Positions 1 to 10,433 of a stretch of 64,000 nucleotides of DNA are shown here, piece by piece. Each line of letters begins with the position of its first letter. Position 1 is the stretch's first letter. The stretch is taken from the NCBI RefSeq assembly GCF_014898815.1, contig NW_026515545.1, positions 1,488,001-1,552,000 of the forward strand, in the 5' to 3' direction. Position numbers and translations under genes: made by a program. The notes under the pieces were generated by a model. The model had not been told where the DNA came from. It saw nothing but the letters and a program-made list of their open reading frames with translations, and searched no databases. Origin of the DNA: Panonychus citri (taxonomy: Eukaryota; Arthropoda; Arachnida; Trombidiformes; Tetranychidae).

Positions 1-521
1 ATTGCCGAATCATGGTTGATTAACTGGTGGGAATAAATTTTTTCTTTCTCTTATTGCATCAAAACAACAAATCAGGATTTGAAATATGAGTTAATCATCT
101 GAAACACAATTTCAAAATCTAACGGTAAACAAAGAAGTGCATAAAGAGAAAGAAAAAAAAACAAGAAAATAATTGTACTGACATAAGCAGAAAGAGAGTT
201 AGACAGAGAAATGATAAAACATTAATGAAATCGCTGATAGAAAGAGGCGAAAAAGATTAGTAATAAAATATAATGAACCATTCAGCTAATACTAAATATT
301 GAGTGTGAAATCATCATCTTGTTGATTAGTTTATATTAATAAGATTCTAAACGGAATGACGTTAATCAATGATTCTATAGATTTATAATTTATCAAGGAT
401 AACACTAACACAAGCGAATGTATAAAAAAGTGTTTACCATATCAACAAGTACAATTTATCCGAATTAAGAGATTATTGGTGAATGGATAGAGAAAAATAA
501 TAAATTGTTTTAATAAAATAC
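1..521 (-). other. intron of beta-spectrin (partial)
   Basis: Sequence downstream of the donor at 521-520 (GTATTT on the minus strand). It is AT-rich, has no open frame of note, and should continue to the next spectrin-repeat exon to the left of the window. No other feature seen. Confidence 0.8.
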
Positions 522-3485
522 CTTTGGTTTAGCTGATTCTGTCTTGAAACTATCTTTTCAGAGTCTGGATGTTCAACTGCAAGTAATTGTCGAGCGATTT
601 GATTGACAGCGGCCACTTTAGAGGCGTTTGCATTCATTTCTTGGTCAAATGTTTCGAAACGATGTTTCATTACTTCAATATCTTCCATGTCACGATTTAA
701 GCTCATTGAATCAAGCATTTTCTCTTTTTCTGCAATCCATTGTTCAACACCATCGGCTTCAGTAAATAATTTAAATAATGAGATGGCATCACCAAGACGA
801 GATTTTCTCATCTTGGCAAGTTCATTAAGATCTTTGTGACGAGAATCAATTATTGCCAATCTTTCTAATACTTCGGGTGCCTCTCTATCTGCAACACCCA
901 AATTACGGGCTTGCTCTTTAAGACTTTCAATGACAGCTTCGTGTTTTCTCAATTCTTCAGCTGCCTCATTATGTTTCTTTGACAGAGCTTGTGCGTGAGG
1001 CTCGTCAAAACCAACATCTTCGCTTGAGATCAATTTAGCTGAATCTAACATGTAAGCGTCGACATCATCAGCATCGGTAAAGAATTGATGATATTCAATT
1101 GCCTCTGTTAGACGGGATGTTCTTAATGCTTGAAGTTCCTTCAATTTGTCCCACAAATCTTCAATCTCTTTAATACGTTGACTAATCTCTTCAGAGCCAA
1201 AGTGTCCTGCATGAATTAAATCTTCACCAGCACGAATTACATTAAGAAGTTGATGTTCATGTGCACCTAATTCATCTTCAAGAGCCTTATTTTTGCTAAT
1301 TAAAAGATGGACGGTTGTCAAATCGTGACCAATCTCAGCTGAGGAAAGAATTTGCTCTTTCTCTTTAATCCAAGCCTCTTCTTCTGCCATATCCCAATAG
1401 AATTGCCAAAGTTTCTTGGATTCTTCAAGTCGATTTTTACGTTGATCAGCAAGAGCAACTAATTCAGCATAAGATGATTCCAATTTTTTGATGCGATGTT
1501 GAATTGCTTCAGGTTCCATTGGTCTATATCCAGTAACTTCAAAGTTTTCAATAAACCTTTTAGCTGATTGGGTATTTAGGCGGACACGTTCACCAATTAC
1601 ATGGATATCAGCCTCTAATAAACTATGCTTCTGGAGTAGGTCAACAACGCCCATGAGATGTTTACCATAATCTGGTGACTCGAAGCGACTTTTGAGAGCT
1701 TTCATATCATCTTCAATGTATAACATTTCTTGAAGAGCTTGTTGTAGAGACAAAGCACTTTCCAGGCGAGTTCGCCGATTCTTAAGTAATTCAAGAAGAT
1801 AATTCCATAGACGTAGAACATTGTCTTTTCGGGCATTAATTCGATCAATATCATGGTAATTTTCAGCTTCTAATTCCTGAGCAACAGCAACAACCGCTTG
1901 AACTCTTTCTTCATAAGCAAAGATATCAGTTTCAATTGCTTCATGTTTCTTAGCAGCAGCTTCAACTGCCGGAAGATCATAGCCAAAGTTATCTTGAGAA
2001 ACCAATCTTTGATTCTCACTCAGCCATGTCTCTCTCATTCCAGCTTTACGATCAAATCGGGCAGCAAGTTGCTCAAGCTTCTCTTGGCGAATAAGTTCTT
2101 CTCTTAATGCCAATTCTCTTTCATGTTCAGCTTTCTCTAACCGCTCCCAGGCTTTGTTGACATCAGAAATCATTTTACCTTCTTTTGGTGTATAAGCTTT
2201 CTGATTATTTGCTCGCATCTTTGATTGAAGAGAAAATAATAACATTTCCAGATTACTTTTTTCCTCAAATTTCTGAGGTTTCTCAATAGTTCGGTAATTG
2301 TTAAATTGGAGAAGTTGTTGTTGAACACCTTGTAGACTGTTGGTAAACTGTCGATCACCAAGGGTATCAATTGTTTCTTCAATCCATTTCAATAGGTCAG
2401 AGGTCAATTTTTCATAGTCATCAACCATTCTATCGGTTTCCATGGCTTCACCGACAACTTTAGCAATTCGACGACCTTGTACAGTTTCTGCCTTCATCTT
2501 GGAGAAGTAGTGGTAATAAGTTACTACATAGGTAATGATAGATTTCTCATCGGGATTATCGGTGTAAACATCTTCAGCGTCAAGTAGTCTCATTAGACCA
2601 AGCTCTTTTTCGGCAACATTGAAAGCATTGTTGAGATTGTGAATAGGATTGGCTTTGCTTAATTTGTCATATTGGATGAGATCAGGACGATGTTTATGAA
2701 TGAGAGCATTAAATGCTAACCCATCCCTCCAAGAAGTTGTAAAGTTTCGCACATTGACACTATGATAGCCGGCAGTTTTCATTTGACACCATAAAAGAAG
2801 TGCATCTTTGGCAGATTTTGTTTCCTGGTTGTCAACCTCTTCAACCATAATATCTTGAATTTGGAATCTAAGGATAATTGTCCAAATTAAACCAAGAGTT
2901 AATCTTGAATTACCATCGACAACATCATGAGAGCCCATATTTTCCAGGTGAACTCGTTGTTCTCTCAAAAGAAATTGTAAAGCTTTGTCAACATTTTCTA
3001 AACAATGAATCCTCATTTTACCCTTTGTTGGTTTGGGTAGACGTTCACCTGATAAAATTTCTAACAGTTTGAGTAACATTTTACCATCACGTAAATCAAC
3101 GTATAGATCATTAATGCGGCAGTTAGCTCGAACTAGGTGTGAGTTGACCCATTTAGTGAAGGTCTTTTTCTGTACTGATTCTCTTTCATCTAAAGACAGA
3201 TAAAAAGATACACAAAGAGAAAGGAAAGAAAGTAGATAGAAACAAAAAAAAACCATATTAGAAAAATAGGGTAAAAATTGATAAAATAGACGAAAAAATA
3301 ATTATTGATTATCTAAAAATATACAAAATGGAAAAACAAGACAACATACCAGCTAATGCTTTGATTCTTGATCTTTCAAACAATCTGGACGAAGAGTTTC
3401 CACCATCGTATTCATAATCTTCCATGAGAATTTCTTGTTGGGTCACCGGGTCCCAACGGGGACCAACCGAAATATCGGTAGTCAT
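522..3485 (-). CDS. beta-Spec: beta-spectrin, N-terminal part (gene continues past the left edge)
   Basis: Actin-crosslinking subunit of the spectrin membrane skeleton, cytoplasmic face of the plasma membrane. Two coding exons are visible: 3485-3350 (start ATG at 3485, 45 codons plus 1 base) and 3189-522 (a 2.7-kb exon ending in phase 2 at a GTATTT donor). They give about 934 residues. The start MTTDIS and the segment EYDGGNSSSRLFERSRIKAL match the conserved beta-spectrin N terminus. Two calponin-homology domains follow (about residues 48-155 and 168-275; actin binding, with WTIILRFQIQDI and NFTTSWRDGLAFNALIHKH), then the first five or six spectrin repeats as heptad-rich helices (for example MRETWLSENQRLVSQDNFG). 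The remaining repeats and any PH domain lie beyond position 1. An extra leucine occurs in CH1 (QFLLREQRV). Transcription probably starts near 4.5-4.8 kb, where a leader exon with a GTAAAG donor can be seen. Family assignment is secure. Confidence 0.96.
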
Positions 3486-5327
3486 TTTTAATTGTTTTAA
3501 CCTTTAATTAACTTCAGGTATCACAAGTAAATCAAGCAAAGACTATTGAAGAAGAAGAAGAAAAAAAACAGAAAATATGAAAGGGAGAGAGAAAAAGAAA
3601 CAGACATTCAGTGATTGATGTATACACTTTTCTATGTGAATTATTGGAAATAGATACAAGGGGGTTAGGGGAAAGGTGGGTAATAAAAAATAATTAGACA
3701 ATATGAGAGAAGAAAATGTTATAATTACCAGGTAACAGAGAGACACAAGAAAAAAAACAGGTTAAAATTCACACTTAAATCTAATCAATTTGATGGTCAC
3801 GCCTGGAGAAGTGATGATGATGATCCAACCATTGGAAATATGAAAGAAACAATCAGACGAGAGAGATGGATTAATGTCGATTAAGATACCATTGTCAGGG
3901 GGAGAAGGAAGAAAATGATGATGAATAAAATGATAGAGGAAAAAAAGAAATGAATAAGATGGGCATGTCACACATAAATAGAATATATATATAAAACAGA
4001 GAGATAGAATTTAAAACAAGTATAGCAATAGAAGTAGATGAAGATGAAGAAGAAAAAAATTCTACGGCAGTGAAAAGGCAAAGAGAACAAGAAGAAAAAA
4101 AAGGTTGATTAAACAATTGAATAGAATTTAAATTGGTGAAAATAAAATGATAACAATCCAAGGGTTGATTGGGAATTAGAGATGAGATGATGAACCAAAT
4201 TATCCAATATTATTGTCCCAATATAATTAATCTGAAAGATTTAAGCTTGGGTGTGGCCGGTACATTACAAGGTTACAGGAAGATTTTTTCATTCACTATA
4301 ACATATACAAACATGATATTTTTCATACATAAAAACTTAATAGAGATGATGATGAGTAAGAAAGAGAGAGAGAGAGAGGAAGAGAAAGAAAAAAGAATGG
4401 GAAGAGAGAGAAAAAAACAGAAAGAAAGAGAAGAAAAAAATAGAATAGAATAGAAAATAGAAGAGAATAGAAAAAGACTTTACCTGATGATTGGAAAATA
4501 ATTTTTCGATTGTAATCCAATTGTATCAATTAAATTATTTCTAATTCGAGAGACAGAGTTGATCATGTAAAGGGAATGATTAATTGTTGATGGTTAAAGA
4601 TGATCAGTTAATTGGCGCTTCATGAATAGTTAACTTTAAACAACCGATTCTCATTTAGAGTTTCAACTCAATGAGAGAGAGAGAAAAGGAAAAGAGAAAA
4701 AGAGAGAAAATGAAAGAGAGAGAAAAACAGAGAGAAAGGTAACCTTGTATCTCTTTCTAACCTCACCCAATTCTCTTTCTTTTTCTCTTTCTTTAGTCGC
4801 TATTCATCTGCTTCCAATTAACTTATTATCTCAATTTTGTGGTTCCATTGTTTTAATCATCATCGTAACCATCATCGTCTCTCTCAATTGTTAATCAACA
4901 ATTAACGATTATTTCCATTTTTCTTACTCTTTTATTACTCACCAATTGTTTTCATTTTTCCATTTTCGTTTTAATTGTAAACTATTCATCAACAATTAAC
5001 TCTAACCTTTCTCTTCACTGACAGAATTATTTCTCAGAAACAAAACATCAAATTTAATTACAATTCTTTCCGACTAATTAACCGTCTTTCTGTTTACATT
5101 TTAATTGATTCATTTTAATTGTCAAAATTTGACCCGAAAATCATTAGCCAAAGATCAATAAGTGAGTCGATTTAATCGGCTTAGAATTTTCTCTCTTTTA
5201 GTTACAATAGAAATCGATAGATGTCACTAGTTTTTATTCCAAGCCAATCAACTGATCGGTCAATCTAATTGTCTTCATGTGTTTTTGATTTGATTTAAAT
5301 TTGTTTGTTTCGTTTTAATTGTTCATT
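3486..5327. promoter_or_regulatory. divergent promoter region, beta-spectrin / TMEM177
   Basis: This 1.84-kb interval separates the beta-spectrin start from the TMEM177 start. The left part (3486-4480) looks like a 5'UTR intron of beta-spectrin: low-complexity purine-rich sequence with small spurious open frames. At 4475-4758 lies one copy of a duplicated leader/promoter block carrying a minus-strand splice donor (CAG/GTAAAG, donor at 4483-4482). The right part up to 5327 is pyrimidine-rich and contains TAGATGTCACTA at 5218-5229, a 12-mer that recurs upstream of the EF-G1 gene. Promoter assignment is inference from position. Confidence 0.6.
4475..4758. repeat. copy 1 of a 284-bp duplicated leader/promoter block
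   Basis: Direct duplicate of 9888-10168. Reading both copies side by side shows one substitution (CAACCG versus CAACTG), one 1-base indel (TAATTCGAG versus TAATTGAG) and one 2-base difference in a GA run. On the minus strand each copy ends 9 bases inside a GTAAAG splice donor, so the block spans a putative first untranslated exon plus upstream promoter sequence. The copies lie in the same orientation relative to the flanking divergent gene pairs. Confidence 0.95.
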
Positions 5328-6446
5328 ATGTCATCGGGATTTTTTAGAGTAATTAATAGATGGAAAGTTCCTGTTGTGATTTCCTTTACTTCAGCTTATG
5401 TAGCTGTTGACACTTATCGTATGAAAATGAGGAAAGAATCAGAAATTTGTGTTAATTTAAATGGTAAACCAGTGATTGGTGTTCTTGGGTAAGGTAATTT
5501 GATTTATTTGTGTTGATTGTTCACTTTAATTAGTTTAATTTTGATTTAATTTACATTTTCCAGAGATGTACCATGTGTATCACCCAAATTACAAGAGATA
5601 ATAGATGATGTTAAATCAACATTAAATCTACCCCAATCCAAGAAGAGTGTATTGAATTACTATGTGACTCCTTATCCGAAGCCAATAATTAATGGTTACT
5701 ATTCATCTTATTCAACCATTGATGTATTTTTACCTGATTATTTAAACATCTCCAGTGGTGAACAATTAACTGCATTAGCCATTTGTAATATCATCGGATT
5801 AATGGGTGAAAACTTTGAATCACTAGCAGCGGATGATTGGTTAACCCCGGATGGTAAATCTTTCATCAATTCTTTCCTTCTCAGTGAAAGAGCAAAGAAA
5901 TACCTGGTCACCCAAACATCTTATTCAAATCTAAATCCTGAATATCATTTGAAATATATTGTTTTCTCCCTGGTATCAGCTGTATTTCTCGTTTGCATGG
6001 CCATGGTTGATGAAAGAGCTAAAGGAGGTATCGCTAAAATTGGTCTCCTTCTATTGTTGGCCATTCCAATGGGTTTACTTAAGAATTTACTTTCTGGTCA
6101 TTCTCGACTTTTATGTGAATCAAATGGAGTCGCTCAGGCGATTTCGAGGAACATGTTAACTTGGAGAGAAATGATTAAAACCCAAGATGAATCGCTAATC
6201 GATGAGGAGATGTTACTTGGAGCATTGGAATATTATTCTAAATTACTTCAGAGGAACAAAGCTTCTTATAGATTATTTAGTTCTGGATTTAGAATCTCTA
6301 GAATTTTAAATGATGATGGTGAAGATGTTAATCCATTCAACTTAGAATTACCTAGAGCTGAACTTATTAGACAATTACAAAGAATTCAAACTCTATTGAA
6401 TTCTAAAAAATCACTTGATAGCTCATCAAATGTTGATTCTCAATGA
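5328..6446 (+). CDS. TMEM177: TMEM177-like mitochondrial inner-membrane protein
   Basis: Probable orthologue of TMEM177, a mitochondrial inner-membrane protein that works with COX20 during COX2 (cytochrome c oxidase subunit II) biogenesis. Two exons: 5328-5488 (donor GTAAGG, phase 2) and 5564-6446 (acceptor TTTTCCAG), giving 347 residues against 311 in human. The N terminus (MSSGFFRVINRWKVPVVISF) is basic and hydrophobic, fitting mitochondrial import. Two adjacent hydrophobic helices lie near residues 190-210 (YIVFSLVSAVFLVCMAMV) and 217-236 (IGLLLLLAIPMGLLKNLL). Downstream, ALEYYSKLLQRN corresponds to the family block FYEKLLSGN. Recognition rests on this block, the helix pair and overall length, so the family call is good but not certain. 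The gene is head-to-head with beta-spectrin and tail-to-tail with DZIP1. Confidence 0.75.
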
Positions 6447-6843
6447 GATTCAATTAAATCAACTGTTTTCATAGTTTAATCCAAACTGTAGATTTACAAT
6501 TTGTTACCATGGAAATAAATGGCAGCGAGTTTTTGATTTTTCGCTAATATTTATTATTAATTCTCACCAAGAGTTGATTAACCTCTAAATATGTTTTCTC
6601 CCACCAATTGATTGTAATTGTGAGAATTATTTGATAAACAATTAAGTTCTTTTCTTCCTTTTTTCTCATTCTCAATTTTTCCAATTCCGTTGACATTGAA
6701 CTTTTCAGCAATCAAATCAATGAGAATTTGTGAGAGATATGAGAAGGAGGAATATCAATTTATCTGTTAATTGTTGTACGATTGCACACGAAGATATTTA
6801 AGTGATACATTTGGTTGACTGTTGATCATAAATTGTCGATAAT
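6447..6843. other. 3' intergenic spacer, TMEM177 / DZIP1
   Basis: Convergent 3' ends 397 bp apart. AATAAA at 6524-6529 is a likely TMEM177 polyadenylation signal. Nothing else seen. Confidence 0.6.
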
Positions 6844-9322
6844 TTAATCCGAATCAGAGTCGTAATTAAGTGTCCCAATTGCTTTAACATCGTAACTGTT
6901 TTTGCTATTAGAACTTTTAACTTTTCCAGTTACAGTATCAACAGAATTAATTAGATTAGGTTTAGTTTGACGATTGTGTAATTGCTCCTCGATTATTTTA
7001 GTTAATTCAGTTACACTGATTCGTTGATCATCCGGTTGATTGTCAACATTATTCAATATTGTGGTTGAATTGAATCTACCAGTTTCCAAATTGTCTCTAT
7101 GGTTGATGTTGACATTTTTATCTGATTTAGATGTTGATTGTGCCTTTTGATTGTCATAATTAATTTCGTCTTCACTTTCATCTGAATCAAACCATTTTAA
7201 ATCAGCAGTTGATAAATGATCATCAAGAGTTAAAGCCTTTGAGTGTCTAGGCTTAGGTAAAGGAGGAATTGGGTCATATTGTTGTAGATTAATTTCAACT
7301 TTTTCTTGTGATTTATTAGATGAAATTGATGAATGAGAATCTTTTTCATCTTCAATTGTTTCCAATGATGAATTTAATTGTTCAACCTTTAGGTCTTTAT
7401 CTGGTTCCATTGGTGCTGTTTGAATTTCACTGGACATCATTTGATCAAAATCGTCGTCATCACTTGAATATTCTGGACTAATTTCAATTCGAGTATCACT
7501 GAAACTGATTCGTCTTTGTGGTTCTTTCCAATTTGAATGGTTACCAATTCTATTTCCTTCAGCATCTCTACGAATTAGAACTGATTTAGGTTCATGAAAT
7601 TGTCTTTTAATTGCTTTGTCTTTATTGATTTGAGTTTTTCGACTTTCATCCAATTCTCGAATAGTTATCCCTCCAAAATGAACTCGAGTTTGTTTCTCTT
7701 GTTTCTCTTGTTGTTTTTGTTGATGTTTCGATGAAGTTTCTTCTAAACTGTTCTTAGCAATTAACCAAAGTGATTTGGATGTTGGTCTTTTTGAATCGGC
7801 ATTTAATTGCGCCAAAGTTTGTCCAATCCCGCGAGTTCGTATCTCGTAATCAATTGCGTCTTTTAATGAATTAACTTTCTCCTGAAACCATTTCGTCGAC
7901 GTCTCTCCTTAATTACCTTCATTGCCTCAACAAATTCACTGCTTCCGATGTTAATTTTATCCTGGATTCCAAGAGCCTCCATGTATCTATCCAGGTAAGA
8001 TAGAACTTGATTTCCTTGATTCTTTTGGTAATCTATTTCTTCATCATTATCAAAATCATCACTTTGATCTGATTTATCGGAACGCGTTTCCTTTGGCATT
8101 GGCGATGAACCGATTAAACTTCCTGACTTAATCCTTTTGTCTCTAAGCTTAACCAGATCACTTGTTGAATTATCATCAACCTTTTGTGTCAAATTTTCCT
8201 GACTATTAACGGAATCATTGGACCACAGTTTGTCGACTAATTTTTCCAATCGAACACCAAGATTACGAACTTCTTGAGTGTGAACCATCAACAATTCAGT
8301 TAAATCTTTAGGTTCATCCAAATTTGAAGCCATTCCTTCAGATTGTAACTGTTCATCATCATCCTCATAATTACTCTGATCATGAACATCAATTTCTGTT
8401 ACCCTTTGAACATTTAGGTCTCTGATCATTTGATCATTTTGATTTTTCTTATTACGATTGACTAGTTGTTCAACAGTTTCATCGTTTTGATTCATTTTCA
8501 ACAGTGAAGTTAATTGTTTCACCTTGACTTCCAATTCTGAATCCATTCGCTCCTGTAAAGCAAGTCGAGATTGTTTCTCTTCGGTTAATTGTTTCTCCGT
8601 CTTTTTCAATTCGTCCTTTAGAATAGTCAATTCTTTCTTTACATCATCAACAGCACCATTTGATGGAATCAGAGCCGATTGGTATTGATTAATTCGTTGG
8701 GTCAATGGGAATAAACCTTTCGATAGAATTGAGTTTTCCGGATGACGACGATAGATGTGACTTTGAAGATACATTGAATTACCGAAAGCTTTTGGACAAT
8801 CAGGGCATTGGAATAGGAGAGAAGAGTCAGAATTATCGGTTTCAGAATTGATGGAACGAGAAAAAGTTGCACCAAAGGTGAATGCTTGTTTGTAGACACC
8901 AAGTAATTTGCGTAATTTCCGATTCTCCTCAACAATATCCTTCACTTTGTCAACTTTGTCTTTCAAATTCTCATATTGATTGTAATAAATTTCCAGTAGA
9001 TAGGCGATCAAAATTTGGCTCAATTTAAATAGTTTGACAAAATTGGTGTCGACCGAATGTAAGTCCTGGTGAAAAGAAACACAACAATTGAACATTTCAG
9101 AACTTTAGACCATTTTACCGGAAGAAGATAATCAATCAATAAGAATAGAAAATAAATTTTAAACGTTGTACATACAAATTCGGAATCGATGAACGAATAG
9201 GCGATCATTGGACCGATTTCGGAGATTGGCCACCGATTAGAATGAAGCTCCGATTCAAATGTATTCACATCAATGGCTGACAATTTACGCCAATCAATTC
9301 GAGTCAAAGTTTGACTTGGCAT
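6844..9322 (-). CDS. DZIP1: DZIP1/iguana-like basal-body zinc-finger protein, with a frame break
   Basis: Relative of DZIP1 (iguana), a basal-body/transition-zone protein needed for cilium assembly and Hedgehog signalling. Exon 1 is 9322-9176 (49 codons, donor GTATGT) and encodes the DZIP N-terminal domain start (IDWRKLSAIDVNTFESEL). Exon 2 begins at 9065 (acceptor TTCACCAG) with LFKLSQILIAYLLEIYYNQY. A single C2H2 finger (CPDCPKAFGNSMYLQSHIYRRH) follows, then coiled coils (KKELTILKDELKKTEKQLTE) and a low-complexity tail. The open frame stops at 7863. A second frame starting just upstream and running to a stop at 6844 continues the protein (EKVNSLKDAIDYEIRTRGIG, then an acidic, Ser-rich tail). 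The two halves are collinear with DZIP1, so either one base is missing near 7885 or a 35-bp intron (AAG/GTAATT..TTTCAG) is removed. An untranslated leader exon probably lies at 9.9-10.2 kb. Confidence 0.85.
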
Positions 9323-10433
9323 TTTATAAGGTGAGAAAAAGGAGAATCTAAAGATTCAATTAAAAAAAAGGAAGAGAAAAGATCTGAAGAGAAATACCAG
9401 GAAATTAGAAATCAATAAAGTACAAAAGGAAAATTGATTCGAAAAAAAGAAATGACAATTAGATGGAATATCCAATCTAACCGAACATAAGAAATTGAGC
9501 CTTCAACCATTGGAATTAGAGTGATTTCACTTACGCTGATAGAACGGACTGAAGAAAATGAAAATTAATCAATGAAAGATTAAATTTAATCCACAATTGC
9601 AGAATCAAGTTCACTTATTGTCACCATAATTGTAACTATGATTTGTTTTTGTTTTGGTTCCTCTTTGGTATCCGAGGAGATTCAACTTGACAATATCACA
9701 AAGAACCGACATCATGATAACTTTACATGGAGTAGAAGATTAGAAGAAACAAAGAATTGATCAAAGAATAGAATTTAAATTGTGTTTAAATGGAATCAGA
9801 ATAATCCAAGTGCTGATTAGCAATTAAACTAATTAAATATTAGAATCTGATAGTTGATGATATTGTATAAATAATAATAAGGAAAAGAGACTTTACCTGA
9901 TGATTGGAAAATAATTTTTCGATTGTAATCCAATTGTATCAATTAAATTATTTCTAATTGAGAGACAGAGTTGATCATGTAAAGGGAATGATTAATTGTT
10001 GATGGTTAAAGATGATCAGTTAATTGGCGCTTCATGAATAGTTAACTTTAAACAACTGATTCTCATTTAGAGTTTCAACTCAATGAGAGAGAGAAAAGGA
10101 AAAGAGAAAAAGAGAGAAAATGAAAGAGAGAGAAAAACAGAGAGAAAGGTAACCTTGTATCTCTTTCTCTATTACCTATTCATCCTCTCCCAATTAACTA
10201 ATTGTCTCTAAATCATCAGTTAATTGTGATTCCATCATCAACTTGAAGATCCAGTAGATGTCACTACGAACGAGTATTGCAACATATGATTGGAAACACA
10301 TGTAATCCTCAATCTCGTGTTGATTGTTTTTCTTTTATTATGGTTAATTGTAATTAGATTTGTTGATTAATGGAACTTTTTTTTACTCTATTTAGGTTGA
10401 TTAAGTGATTCTCTATTTGGTGATCAGTTGAAA
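9323..10433. promoter_or_regulatory. divergent promoter region, DZIP1 / EF-G1
   Basis: 1.1 kb between start codons. Next to DZIP1 there is a plausible 5'UTR acceptor (GAATCTTTAG on the minus strand, about 9350). Copy 2 of the duplicated block is at 9888-10168, with its minus-strand donor at 9896-9895. TAGATGTCACTA at 10255-10266 matches the 12-mer upstream of TMEM177. Promoter role is inferred from position. Confidence 0.6.
9888..10168. repeat. copy 2 of the duplicated leader/promoter block
   Basis: 281-bp copy of 4475-4758 in the same orientation; one substitution and 3 bases of indels separate the copies. Beyond 10168 a weaker resemblance continues (TATTCATC..CCAATTAACT, then the shared 12-mer), suggesting that the original duplication was longer and that only this part stayed nearly identical. 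Confidence 0.95.

Noticed and set aside
4169..4529. Open frames in Lys/Glu/Arg-rich (plus) and Phe/Leu/Ser-rich (minus) sequence
   Set aside because: Products of a purine-rich low-complexity run in the beta-spectrin leader intron; no domain or splice support.
9023..9175. Read-through of DZIP1 exon 1 as a 100-residue protein
   Set aside because: The frame runs into the intron after a good GTATGT donor; the spliced product matches DZIP1.
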